From assembly GCA_033980235.1 (NCBI GenBank), contig CM067062.1, forward strand, positions 2,819,709-2,883,708: a stretch of DNA of 64,000 nt, written 5' to 3'. Shown one piece after another: positions 50,990 through 61,961 of the stretch; the first letter of the stretch is position 1; each line of letters begins with the position of its first letter. Source of the DNA: Diadema setosum. Lineage: Eukaryota > Echinodermata > Echinoidea > Diadematoida > Diadematidae. The notes beneath the pieces were generated by a model. That model saw nothing but the letters and a program-made list of their open reading frames with translations, had not been told where the DNA came from and searched no databases. The position numbers were made by a program, and so were the translations under genes.

Positions 50990-51062
50990 CTCTCCATCTG
51001 CACATCCAATGGGGGAGTTGAGGATGAAATCGGGCGGGGCCAGCACATCAACGAGCGCCACT
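50990..51062 (-). CDS. Acox3: ACOX3 penultimate exon, 3' part (after the insertion)
   Basis: It encodes [20 protein letters not shown] and ADGE, then the donor GTAATA. This directly continues the KDLKNEA of 52683-52764; VALVD..APPDF.L.SPIG.ADGE is conserved in ACOX3. The right border is the CACT target duplication (51059-51062) next to the transposon start at 51063. No precise canonical GT-AG pair at the borders would remove the insertion in frame: the acceptor AG is there, but the matching donor would be TG. Confidence 0.88.
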
Positions 51063-52678
51063 CTGCCCCCCCACGGAAGAAAGCAGTAACTGCATAGCTG
51101 CTGAGCTGAGATAAATGCGATTTTGTGTTTTTTGCAAATTCTTTAAAAACACAGAAACATTCAAAAATAATTTTGTGGTATGATTATGCACCATACCTAG
51201 TTGTCTAACAATACCTAGGAAAAAATTATGTTTCCGTTATTTTTTAAATGTTATTTAGAAAAATGCAGTTACTGCGGTGGCTCACCCTTGATTCTGGGTA
51301 GTTTCCCCACGGAAAAAAGCAGTAACTGCAGACGGCCAGGAGTCTGCTGTTTTCCCCATGGAAAAAAGCAGTAACTGCACATGTCACATGACCATAGGAG
51401 GAGAATTGTTACCACCACCAGGTTATAAAGTTCTTCTACTTTCTGGTTAGTCTAGATCTATAAGATCTAGGACCTATCGCTAGACCTAGACTAGGTCTTG
51501 TCGATTGAATGGCATTCTGTGTAAATATAAGGTAGACACCTATGTACCCTAATTGAACTTTGGAGTGCCTGGCCTGGCCCCTGACACATGACCGTGGACT
51601 AGACAATAAAGTCAAGTCTCTTCGTCTTAGATCCTAGTCGAACTCTGACGTTACACTTAAGCTAGACTAATGTTGTTACAGATCTATGCCCAATGTTAGT
51701 GCTAGACCTAGATCTATTACGTTAGATTAGGCCTACTGACATTTTGTCTAACACTAAACAGTTGACAATAGATTAGAATCTAGATCTAGGCCCCTACTCT
51801 GTAACGTTAGATCTGGTAGACCTATTTTAAACTTTAGGGCCTAGGCCTACATCTAACCTTAGACTAACGTTAGTGCATTAATACTAGTGCTCATCTCCCT
51901 TCAATATATTTTCAGCTCACCTAGATTTTCTGGTTCTGGCCAAAGCCATGGCTACCATGACTTTTCCTCTGCAATTCATGATAGATTTACAGGCATGCCT
52001 GGACCGCAGAAACTGTGTGACAGCATGGTTAGCACTGGCATGATCACTCAGACTGTACCAGACCTGCAATACTGTGCACGCCATGCAAGTGATGACTGTG
52101 ATGTGATGCAATGTTTAGCTAGTTACTGTATGCTGCAGAATTTATGCGCATGCAGCTGCTGCACGCGTATTCTGCACTCTGAGCGCGCTGAGTCTGCCAG
52201 GTTTGCTAGTCTCCAGAAAGAAGCTTTTTCTACAACTTGTCATATGATTCCCTGCGGGCAGAGTCAAGTTACTGGTGAAACAATCTTTTCATATCTACTC
52301 TCCTAAATTATGGGAGAAACTGCTGTTTACATTGTTTAGAAAAAAATAGTAGAACAAATAAATGGTATTAGGGGAAAAAATATACAGGAAGGACTATACA
52401 GAGTCTGAATGACAAAGACTAAATTGTTAGTTACTGCTTTCTTCCGTGGGCTTTGTTAGTTACTGCTTTTTTCCGTGGGGAAACTTGCAAAGTTGAATCA
52501 ACTGGATGCAGTTACTGCTTTTTGCAAAAGTGAAAAATTGTATTTTTGGTCACTTTCATTTTTCTTTTTGCAAAACTGACCTATTAACATTGGAGAGCAT
52601 TGGGTAAACTATTCATTTTTGCAAAAAAGTAAACATTCATAAAAATGTCAGTTACTGCTTTTTTCCGTGGGGGGGCAG
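51063..52678. mobile_element. DNA transposon inserted in ACOX3 coding exon
   Basis: The element is 1,616 bp and flanked by the 4-bp duplication CACT (51059-51062 and 52679-52682). Its terminal inverted repeat starts CTGCCCCCCCACGGAA and continues into a GCAGTAACTG core. The ACGGAAAAAAGCAGTAACTG core recurs near 51305 and 51354 in the left end and, inverted, near 52433 and 52459 in the right end, plus GCAGTTACTGC near 51264 and 52508. These look like subterminal transposase-binding repeats. One 139-residue plus-strand frame (51887-52306) is Cys-rich and unrecognised. No DDE transposase is visible, so it is probably non-autonomous. A 4-bp duplication fits Sola, Ginger or Academ type elements; the superfamily is not decided. 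Confidence 0.88.
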
Positions 52679-52682
52679 CACT

Positions 52683-52764
52683 GCCTCGTTCTTGAGATCC
52701 TTGCACAGAGCGAGGATTCCGTCCCGGATTGAGTGGGCGGGCTGCGGCCCAGAAATATACCCCC
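52683..52764 (-). CDS. Acox3: ACOX3 penultimate exon, 5' part (interrupted by transposon)
   Basis: The acceptor is ttttactctcag. The segment encodes (G)GYISGPQPAHSIRDGILALC followed by KDLKNEA, then runs into the inverted repeat of the transposon at 52678. Read into the element, the frame continues through Pro-Pro-His-Gly codons and stops within about 10 codons. Together with 50990-51062 it makes an uninterrupted 155-nt exon, counting the duplicated CACT once. The phase is right at both ends (2-nt start, phase 0 end). Confidence 0.88.
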
Positions 52765-52794
52765 CTGAGAGTAAAAGACCCATGGGATGAGAGG

Positions 52795-53034
52795 AATACT
52801 GTATACTTCATATATTTCGCGAGTCTAAATTTTTGCGAATTGGGAACTCCCGACGATTTCGCGAGTGGTTAAATTCGCGATCGTGAAGTCGTGTACTGAA
52901 CGGAGAAGTGTACCCGCGTATGTCACACTCATATCGGGATCAGAGTCAATATTTTTGCGCATCTTTAATTTCGCAAATAGCACCTGACTCGCGAAAATAA
53001 AAACCTCGCGAAATATTCGCCGTATACAGTACTT
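52795..53034. mobile_element. MITE with TACTGTATAC ends
   Basis: The ends TACTGTATAC...ATATTTCGCGAG are inverted at 53034. The interior is rich in TTCGCGA. Its left end is only 31 bp from the 5' edge of the split ACOX3 exon (52764). Confidence 0.75.
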
Positions 53035-53262
53035 TGGTTAGTGTATGATCTGGCCTTGCACGAGTTCCACAAAAATAACATACCGGGCAGTCATTACAAA
53101 CGAGGAAGAGACGTGACAAATGTGTGGAAGAGGAGAAGAGTCTGTGAGATGACTATTTTGAGTGCCAGTTGGCACAGAAAACCCAATTGAATTCTACACA
53201 CTTTCCACAGTACGTGGCACAGAAAGGGTTACTTGAGAGCAGATTACAACTGGGAAAATTAA

Positions 53263-53720
53263 AGGGGCATTCCAGACGATTTTCATAATTTCACATCACG
53301 TAGTACATAAATCAACATGCTCCACGTATAGATTTGTGGGATTGATTGTGGTCCTTGAGCAGAGAAATCAATACTTTGAAAAATCTGAAACAAATTACAT
53401 TGAACAGTGTTGATGACATAGGAGCCTCACATATTTCAGAAATGTAGCAGAGTAATTCCATTACAATACTGCTTGCTTAGCAAGTTCACCGGTGTAGAAT
53501 CTAAACATGCTTTCTTCTTTTGTTCTGCTTCCTTGAGCCCCAACTCATGCATTCTTATGGTGAGGCTGTCCTGTCATCATCCTTGTTCATTGCAATTTGT
53601 TATAAATTTTGAAAATGTTCTCTCATCCCAGTTGCTATTAATTCTGAAACTCTGTACTCAGTATGCCTAATTTATAGTTGTTCAAATATAAAAGTCTGAA
53701 AAATCATCCGGAGGTCTCCT
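53263..53720. mobile_element. TTAA-flanked MITE, AGGGGCATTCCAGACG family
   Basis: AGGGGCATTCCAGACGATTTTC follows TTAA (53259-53262). A diverged inverse (GAAAAATCATCCGGAGGTCTCC) precedes TTTA near 53724. Confidence 0.6.
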
Positions 53721-53790
53721 TTAGAGGTGATGGTCCAAGTTTGACCCCTTATGCACTTAGGCACTTATCATAGGTACAACTGTATCTTAA

Positions 53791-54350
53791 AGGACAAGTC
53801 CACCTTCATAGACATGTGGGTTGAGTGAATGCAGCAATATTAGTAGAACACATCAGTGAGAGTTTGAGGAAAATCGGACAGTCCGTTCAAAAGTTATGCA
53901 TTTTTAAAGTTTCTGATCAATCACGGCTGGATGAGAAGACTACTATAGCTTGTGATGTCACATGTGTACAACCATTTAAAGAAAGAATAAAGAAAATTTA
54001 ACATATTTCCATTTTTCTCACATAACAAAAGAACACTCGACTTCTCTCTTTCAGAGGGCAGGGGGAATAATATTACCCTTAACATACCACAGTAACAAGT
54101 CGAAGAAATGTGCACTTTATTTAAAAAGTAAAGTTTTGTTAAATTCTCTTTTTATTTTCCTTTTATTACTGTGCGCATGTGACATCACACACTGTAGTAG
54201 TCTTCTCTTCCAGCAGTGACTGTGCAGATACTTTAGAAGTTCATAACTTTTGAACGGATTGTCCGATTTTCCCAAAAACTTTCACTAATGTGTTCTACTA
54301 ATATTGTTGCCTTCACTCAATCCACATGCATATGAAAGTGGACTTGTCCT
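53791..54350. mobile_element. TTAA-type MITE, AGGACAAGTCCAC family
   Basis: AGGACAAGTCCACCTTCATA at 53791 is inverted at the right end, after TTAA on the left and TTAC on the right. The arms pair far inward (GTGATGTCACATG, CAAAAGTTATG). 11766-11935 is a half copy. Confidence 0.8.
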
Positions 54351-54372
54351 TTACTTGCACACAGCTGCTTAA

Positions 54373-55069
54373 CCCTTACTTACCTGGGCTATTTTGTGAG
54401 CTTAAAGTCCTGGGGGGGGGGGGGAAATTGGCATGCGAGTCACTCATGATGCAATCTATTGGGCTGTGTGGATAAATTTCATTAAATCGCTCTATTCTAT
54501 TTTATATGAATTAATTATGTTAATTTATGCATGAAATTAGAATTTGGCTGTAAATCATTAAATAAAGCCCCCAAACTTCAAAATTTTTTGCTTGAAGACT
54601 CTTTGGTAAATTCTGATTAAATTTAAGTTGAAAAAAAATTGGCATCAATTCTCATTTCTTATGTATTTTTTGTTTTTTAACTTTTTGTTTTTTACTGTTT
54701 TTTCAATGAGAATCATTGGCCATACCATTTCAATCATAAGAATCATAAAATTAATTGCTTTTAATCACTAAAAGTAAAAAAAATGATACAATTATGATAT
54801 TGAGATAGAAACCTAATTTGCATTGGTTTTGTACACAAAATGACGTTTTTGAGCAATTTTTGGTCTGACATGCACTTACATAATGTTGCGTAACTTCAGA
54901 ACCGCGTACCCGGACGTCGCAAATTTGGTCTTAAAAGTTGTGCAAGGCTTCAAGGTAAATTGTCACGAATCGCCGTGTGGATGGGTTCTCGCGTTGCGGA
55001 GATATCGCGCGAAGTATCGAGGGGGGGCCATTATGCCCCCCCCCCCCCCCCCCCCCCGGTAAGTTAGGG
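54373..55069. mobile_element. TTAA-flanked CCCTTACTTACC element (orientation 1)
   Basis: TTAA, then CCCTTACTTACCTGGG on the left; CCCGGTAAGTTAGGG, then TTAA on the right (54369-54372 and 55070-55073). The interior has GACGTCGCAAATTTGGTCT near 54913, shared with the inverted relative at 56598-57370. Confidence 0.8.
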
Positions 55070-55337
55070 TTAAGTCATGATGTAGCTATAAGGAATAACA
55101 GCACACCAGGACATCACTTTGAATACAGAACACACTATTTGTCTATACACAGGGAATCACCGAGTAAAACCATTCGGTACTTGTATCGTCGTTCATAACT
55201 TATTCTCATCAATTTCTTGAAAAACGAAGTAATGATTACCAGACCGCAAAATTAACGATATGCAAAAATGTTTGATGAGCAGCAATTTGTTAAAGTATCT
55301 ATTGCAAAATTTAACCCCTGACAGTAAATGAACACAC

Positions 55338-55473
55338 CTTGGTAAAGAGTAGCCATGTGCTTCTCCAGCCTCCAAAGACCATAGAGACTACAGAGCTTGG
55401 TCAGAACTGTCGCCTGCTCAGGGAGCAGATCGTTGGTCCTGATGAAGTCCGCAAAGCGAGACAAGAACGTCAG
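55338..55473 (-). CDS. Acox3: ACOX3 exon with LYGLWRLEKH
   Basis: The acceptor is ccgttgcag and the donor GTGTGT; 136 nt. It encodes LTFLSRFADFIRTNDLLPEQ followed by ATVLTKLCSLYGLWRLEKHM and ATLYQ, plus one nucleotide. FIE-LTFLSRF across the junction and LC.LYGLWRLEKH..TLYQGGY across the next match the family. It lies between two inverted copies of a TTAA-flanked element in the neighbouring introns. Confidence 0.9.
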
Positions 55474-55596
55474 CTGCAACGGTCGGAGAAAGAGACAAAC
55501 AGCACAGAGAGGAGAATAGACATTGTCATTTCCAATGTCTTGGAGCATGAGCGAGGTCGTCACAAACATACTGATAGAAATGATACATCTTAGTAT

Positions 55597-55900
55597 CTCA
55601 ATAGAAACACATTGACAGAAGTGCTATATCTTGGTAGAAAGATATTGAGAGAAGCAACATATTTTGGCAGAAACAGTACAAGCATATTGACAGAAATGAT
55701 ATATCTTGGCAGAAATGTAATGACAGAAAAGATATATCTTTCAGTTAGTAGAAATATATTGACAGAAGTAATATATCTTGGTAGAAATATATCAACAGCA
55801 GTAACATATCCTGGTAGCAACTTATGGACAGAAATTATATATCTTTGTAGAAATATACTGAAAGAAGTAATACATCTCGGTAGAAACATATCGACTCCCT
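55597..55900. repeat. Minisatellite, ~35-bp unit
   Basis: ATATTGACAGAARTAATATATCTTGGTAGAA recurs with variation about eight times. A second block of the same unit lies at 56195-56340, so the array is split by ~290 bp of other sequence. It is in an ACOX3 intron. Confidence 0.8.
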
Positions 55901-56356
55901 CGTTGCTAGGGGCGGAGTCTATCTGCAGCGCTAAATCAAAATCTTCAGACACATTTCTGTTTTGTTGACAGTGAGTTGGAAAATCATGGCCCAGAAAAAT
56001 GCTAATTGCTTGCCTTTCCTTTGATCATTTAGTTTAGAAATTTTGGCAGATGATAGATGAAACATTAGAGAACAACATCATGCCAACAACAGAAACTCAA
56101 TGGTTTTGACCGATTTTGATGATCTGACTTCAAACTCAATTTTATCGGCTCAGCTGTCAGTGACTTTCGGATCCTTTCGTTGTGGCGGGTCACATATATC
56201 TTGGTAGAAATGCAATGACAGAAATGATATATCTCAGTTGAAATATATTGACAGAAGTACTATATCTTGGTACAAACATATTGTCAGAATTATCATATCT
56301 TGGTAGAAATATTGAGAGAATTGATATATTTAGGCATAAACAAAGGCCTGAGGTAC

Positions 56357-56511
56357 CTCTATGAAGGCGATGGCCAATGTACGGCAGTGGAAGACTTGGC
56401 TTTCATTTCTAGCAGTGAACATATCATTTCCATCCATGAGCTGCTTTTGGAACTTCTGCCCACTCTCCCTCAGTAGGTAGACCACCAGCCACTGGTAGGC
56501 ATCCATGATAA
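56357..56511 (-). CDS. Acox3: ACOX3 exon with YLLRESGQK
   Basis: The acceptor is gtccccag and the donor GTACCT; 155 nt, 2-nt start, phase 0 end. It encodes VIMDAYQWLVVYLLRESGQK, then FQKQLMDGNDMFTARNESQV and FHCRTLAIAFIE. The pattern Y.WL..YLLRES.QK and ARN..QV.H...LA.AF.E matches the C-terminal helical domain of ACOX3. Confidence 0.9.
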
Positions 56512-56597
56512 CTGGGGACATAGACAATATATGACAGGGAAAAATAAAACTTCATAGTTTAAAGGGAAACTCTTTCCTACGCCATAACTGAATATAA

Positions 56598-57370
56598 CCC
56601 TATTCTAACTGGGGGGGGGGGGGTCAAATTGACCCCGCCCTCGACGTTTCGCGCCACGATTTCGCAACGCGCAAAGCTTTTGCCGCGTAACGACTTTCTT
56701 TCATTGAAGTCTCCCGCATATTTTGAGACCAAATTTGCGACGTCCAGATACATCGTTTTGAAGTTACATAATGTTTTGCATGGCATATGCATGTCAACCA
56801 AAAAACAACTCAAATTCATGATATCGTGTGCAAATCCAATGCAAATTGTGTTTTTTGGTTAAATTGATATGAATTAGATTATTTCAACTTTTAACCATTG
56901 AAATTAATCAATTCTAGTGTAGATAAGCCTGAAAAAGTGCCTGCAACAAGTTTTGGCAAAAAAAAACAATAGAAAACAAGAGATTGAAAAAACAATAAAA
57001 TACATAAGAAATTAACAAAACAATACAAAACAAAAGAAATTAATTTCAATTGAGCTATTGTTTTTACACGAAAATTGTTTGATGTGTCTTGAGGAATTCT
57101 GACACAAAAATATAGCAATTCTCCAGTCTTTTCAATGGAGTTATAGGTGAAAATATGATTTCATGCCCAAATTTGCATAATTAATTTATTAAAAATAGAA
57201 TGGCAATATTTTTCTATTGTATGATGATGTAATCTTGTAGTTGTCATCCAGCTCTATCTTCAGGCAAAATTTCGTGGTGATCGCGCGATCGGCGGCTGAG
57301 ATCTGAAGGGGGGGTCAAATTGACCCCCCTCAGTAAAAACTTGGTCTCAAATAGCCCAGTTAGAATACGG
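56598..57370. mobile_element. Relative of the 54373 element, opposite orientation
   Basis: CCCTATTCTAACTGGG on the left and CCCAGTTAGAATACGG before TTAA (57371-57374) on the right. The interior AGACCAAATTTGCGACGTC is the reverse complement of the word at 54913. Both ends have a GGGGTCAAATTGACCCC palindrome inside. Confidence 0.75.
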
Positions 57371-57873
57371 TTAAATAAAACAAACTTTCAAGTCACACTG
57401 ACAGAACAATGAAGATTTCAGTAATTCCACATATGATAAGACACCAATGCAGTCCGACTTTACTTATCTGGCCATCACTTTTCTGGATCTCTCTATAATT
57501 CAGATGAGAAATGGCACGCAATTGTCGTATACAGTATAAAGAAAATCTCTTGTTATATACTAGGCAATAAGAAAGTTCCTTATACTTTGCAAATTTGTTA
57601 CTAACTGAAAAGGCAAGATGAGAGAGAGATATTTCATATATTTTTCTCCCCTCTCAAACATCTGTATCGTATCTGTGCATCTTACCAGGAAAGGAGCTAA
57701 TACCAAATGAGTTTTATACTTTCAGCACCTTCAAGAGACAGCTTCAATATTACAACTGATCTATGAATCAATGCACTCCCTCATGAAACAGCTAATGAGA
57801 GCCTGCAATATATATTTCTTTTCTATCCTACTACAACAAAGAAAAAAAAAAACATGCACAGAGAATAACCCAC

Positions 57874-57978
57874 CTTTTGGATTCCTCACATCGGCATCTG
57901 GGAGAAATCTTTGGCAAGCGATCAAGTCAATGGAGTTCAGGAAGTCCACAGACCCCATCGGGGATGTCACCTTCTTTC
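57874..57978 (-). CDS. Acox3: ACOX3 exon with MGSVDFL
   Basis: The acceptor is tgctcacag and the donor GTGGGT; 105 nt. Two nucleotides complete a Gly codon. The product reads KKVTSPMGSVDFLNSIDLIA then CQRFLPDADVRNPK and leaves one nucleotide. The SP.GSVDFL segment starts the C-terminal acyl-CoA oxidase domain of ACOX3-type proteins. Confidence 0.85.
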
Positions 57979-58263
57979 CTGTGAGCAGAAATTTATCTTT
58001 AGTACTTCAAAATCCATAAAACATACTGGGGTAGTGAAAGTTCCAGAAATTTAGTTTCATCTTCTCTTCACATTAAAATGATGTAGTTGGATGATTCACT
58101 GTCAATTTCTTGGAGCTTCTTAATATTCCCTTTATATTTCTACACTTTTTTGAAGTCACGTTCTCATGTTTAAAGTTATAACACTGCTACATTTCTTCAT
58201 GTTATATATGTAGAATGTATACCTTGCAATGATACCTCTGTTCTTATTCTGTTGAAATCTGAA

Positions 58264-58264
58264 A

Positions 58265-58317
<53 letters not shown>

Positions 58318-58396
58318 GTCAGTCAATCAATCAATAAATCAATCAATCAATCAATCAGTCAGTCAGTCAATCAATCAACCAATCAATAAATCAATA

Positions 58397-58441
<45 letters not shown>

Positions 58442-58457
58442 GTCAATCAGTCAATCG

Positions 58458-58501
<44 letters not shown>
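58264..58501. repeat. (AATC)n microsatellite, ~238 bp
   Basis: Almost uninterrupted AATC units with AGTC and AATA variants, in an ACOX3 intron. Confidence 0.95.
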
Positions 58502-58502
<1 letters not shown>

Positions 58503-58999
58503 GTTCATGTTATGTATTTTACAATCCAGTAACCATGCACTGGAGATTGAACATTCACAATGCAGTGGACATACTGGAAAAATGAAAGCTGGTGACAAAG
58601 ACAGAGACTACAAGGAGACCCATTCTTGCTGACACTTGACCTTATGGCTGAAAATACTGTTCTGGTATCTATAGAGTACATGTAGTTGAGCATTTGAGCA
58701 TAAAACAAATCACCCCCTGACAACTGAACTGGGTTAAAATGACAAGGCAAATCTTTTGGATTGGTATGCTTGCACAAAATCAAAGTATGCTACAACTGCG
58801 GACCACCACCACAGCCTTGAAAAACGTGCCCTGGTAAACAAACATTACAAGTGATGTATATTAAAGGATCTATCTTCTTGGCAAAGGCAGAAGATAGGCC
58901 TATATTAACTACTGTATACAGACATTTTCAGAGACCCCAACAAACAAGAAATGGCACCCAGCTGTCACTCTGCTGGTAGCAGAACAGACTCCTCCTCAC

Positions 59000-59122
59000 C
59001 CTTCTGTAGCCTGAGAGCCATAGCCAGGAGATAGTTGCTCGTCTGCTGAAGCAGGACGTTGTTGTCGCCCTCATACGTACAATTCGGATCGTTATCATCC
59101 CTCAGGACACCAAATCTGTTTA
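59000..59122 (-). CDS. Acox3: ACOX3 exon with catalytic glutamate (TYEGD)
   Basis: The acceptor is cactctgcag and the donor GTGAGG; 123 nt. The first two nucleotides complete a Val codon, giving [20 protein letters not shown], then [21 protein letters not shown]. The Glu of TYEGD is the expected catalytic base that takes the alpha proton of the acyl-Co[16 protein letters not shown] is characteristic of ACOX3 rather than ACOX1. It exits in phase 1. Confidence 0.93.
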
Positions 59123-59743
59123 CTGCAGAGTGCAAAAGAATCAAAATACAGGCAACTCCTATTAAAAATGAAGTTCTTGGGACCAGCAGTTTTCTTTTGT
59201 TCTCATGTTATATCAAAATTTCATTTTAGACAAACGAACAGAGTATAAACAAGTATATGATACACAAATATGATATTTTGGGGACCTGAATTACTTTGTT
59301 GTTAAAAAAAATTATTTATGACTGTGTTTGTTGTAATGGCAGCACCCTGTAGTTACTACTGATTAAAAAAAGAACCAAAAAATTGTTGTTAGTTTCATTC
59401 ATTCAGGGTAGCCTCTGGTGTTAGCATTGCTGTTCTAGAGGGCCCTTTCTCTATCATTACCCCAGCATTGCCAGGTACCCATTCACACACATAGGTGGGA
59501 CAGAGTGGGTATTGAAATACATTTCGTCCAAGGATGACTATGTAACATGCACTGTACAAATGTATGCAGAATTTGAGCACGGGATATGCTGTTTACAAAG
59601 TTGTGTTTCCACTATAAAACTCAGAATTTAAACTAAAAATTCCCATTCTTCTAAAGTTGCATTCTGTCACTGTTCTATCACCCTTGTACTGAATGTAAAG
59701 AAATCTGATAAGTGAGACATTGCATGAACCACTGACAATATGG

Positions 59744-59833
59744 CATGGAAACCATCAATGACGTCTTGCCCAACATGGAAACCATCAATGACGTCTTGCC
59801 CAACATGGAAACCATCAATGACGTCTTGCCCAA
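59744..59833. repeat. Three identical 30-bp tandem units
   Basis: CATGGAAACCATCAATGACG plus TCTTGCCCAA repeated three times without differences, in an ACOX3 intron. Confidence 0.95.
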
Positions 59834-60032
59834 CAAGAAAATTTTAAACTCCAGAGCACTATGGAGGAAAAGTAAGTAAACATAATTAACATTTCAGACT
59901 AAATCTTACAGAGCAATGACTACAGTACAGTCAAAGCATTAAAAAAAAAAAAATCTTTTTTACACATCCACCATGAAACTACTTTGGCCACTACGTAACT
60001 AAGGAGTCCCTAACAAGTTCCATCAGACTCAC

Positions 60033-60153
60033 CCCAGAGGTAGCCGTGACCCCCGCAGGCCTCCCTACACTCCTGGATACAGTCCCTGGCTAACCAGCTG
60101 CTCATAGGTTTGCTGGCAGAACTCAGCACGTGTATCTCCTTGCCAACCTCAAG
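60033..60153 (-). CDS. Acox3: ACOX3 exon with [11 protein letters not shown] motif
   Basis: The acceptor ends ...gtaatag and the donor is GTGAGT; 121 nt, phase 0 in and phase 1 out. It encodes [20 protein letters not shown] then [21 protein letters not shown], where the last Gly or Val codon is completed by the next exon. CGGHGY is the acyl-CoA oxidase signature that lies by the flavin and substrate site. Confidence 0.93.
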
Positions 60154-61200
60154 CTATTACACACACAATTAAACAGGGGAACTTTGTCATTTAACAAAGA
60201 CATATAAAAACCATAATAACCTTGTTATCTCAGGGTATAAAAAAACAAAACAAAACAAAAAACATATCAAGAGATAGGAACTGCAACTTGAATAAAAGAT
60301 GGGTTTCTTAAATCTGGCCTCTTTACAAGACTCCACTGTGCACACATATGAAAATAAATGAAAAGAAACTGTTACTGGCTATGTCAACAAATATTAGAGA
60401 ACATTATTATAGCGATAAGACTGAACTTTTAGATAATGTGTCTTCGGTCATTTACTTTCTTATACTGCTGATTTCAAACATTTGAATTTAAAATCAGCAA
60501 ATTACAGCGAGCTAAGTGCAAAAGGGTGTTAACTCCAAAGACTGTTGTGTGTCAGAACCTGTCTGGTCCTCAGTTCATGATATGCAGGCTGACTAAAGTA
60601 AATGAATAGCCAAGCAGTCACTTGCATCTTCTTTCTTTAACATAGACACACCAGTAGTTTTTCCTGTAGCAGTATTTACAGATCTCATATTGTGTTGTTG
60701 TTTTTTTCTATTATAATCTCCAAATGCTGCACTTTGAGACATGAATGCAATCATGAATCATGTTGAGTCATACATTAAAAAAAATAAATAAATATGGGAC
60801 ACACGAATGTCAACGAAATTAAGAAAAGTACAGAAACATCAACAAATAACTCATTCTCAGAAATCTGTCCACGGCTTTGGTCATTGCACATCACTTTCTA
60901 TCACAAACCACATACAATTTCATAATGACCATTCAGAACTGAATACAAGAAAATAGAGAGTCATTGATAAACAAAGCTACAACTGTTTTCCTGTACTAAA
61001 GCCATGCAAAAGCTGTGATGTTAATGCAGCTACCGTAAATGGTGCAAAAATGCTTCTATGTTTCCTTTGCTAAGCACTATACATGGAAAAAAAAGGAAGA
61101 TCTCCATACAATTCCATCTATATTCATTACATAACTATTCTCATTACTGAACCTGTGTTCTTCTTTTCCTTGAGATCAACACTGTACCCTGTGTACTCAC

Positions 61201-61323
61201 AGCATTGATATTCTTGTCTCCTTTTGCCACGGCACTGCGGAAACGAGCGAGCTGCTCCCCCAAGTCCCTGCTGAAGCGGTGGACAACGTATGCAGCTGCT
61301 ATGTATGGAAGCAGTCTCCATTG
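61201..61323 (-). CDS. Acox3: ACOX3 exon QWRLLPYIAA
   Basis: The acceptor is ctcattggcag and the donor GTGAGT; 123 nt, 41 full codons. It encodes QWRLLPYIAAAYVVHRFSRD followed by LGEQLARFRSAVAKGDKNINA. The QWRLLPY.AA.Y segment is diagnostic for ACOX3-type oxidases, and the following region corresponds to the linker helix before GKEIHAL. Confidence 0.88.
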
Positions 61324-61961
61324 CTGCCAATGAGAGGGGGATCAATTATTATTATTTCTTTTTTAACACAAAATATATATTGACATATCTAGTGCATTCA
61401 GAGTCAATTTCTCCCAGGTACTAGTCGCTTCTTGGTTACACGATGCAACTAATGACCCTTTTGCAACTGATCGGCAAACTGTCCTACATCAACGTAAATA
61501 TGCCATATGATAAGATATGATACGATACGATGCTTATTTAAGTCGATGTAGGGCAATTTGTCAATCAGTTGCAATGAAAACATCTCGACGGAAGAATTTC
61601 ATGAATTTGAATAATGACCCTCTGTTCATAAAATGTAGTGGGTTCTGAAACAGATGAATGGTAACAAACAACTAATGCTACAAACAACTTGTTAGTATTT
61701 ATTGTGAGGTTGTTTTACCTGTCTTCACAAAAAAAAAACTGGGATGAACCAAGGGGATCTTATCTTTAATACTCAATTATAGATCACTGTATGCTGATAT
61801 CTCCATCATTCTAAATCAATTGCAGCTACATCAATGAACACAAACATACTTCTATGACAGAAATTGGTTCCCAACCTTTCTAGATTTGAATGTTCATTAT
61901 TCAGTTTCCTTATCATGTATTTTCTCATTACCTTATTTCTTCTGTCACCGAGATTCCTTAA

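Noticed and set aside
51887..52306. 139-codon frame in the ACOX3 insertion as a transposase
   Set aside because: No DDE-type spacing, zinc finger of known type or family similarity; it may be chance or a captured fragment.
55590..55968. Frames of 118-120 codons on both strands
   Set aside because: They are produced by the ~35-bp minisatellite, whose unit is open in both directions.
58264..58501. CRISPR-like regular repeat
   Set aside because: It is a plain AATC microsatellite without spacers.
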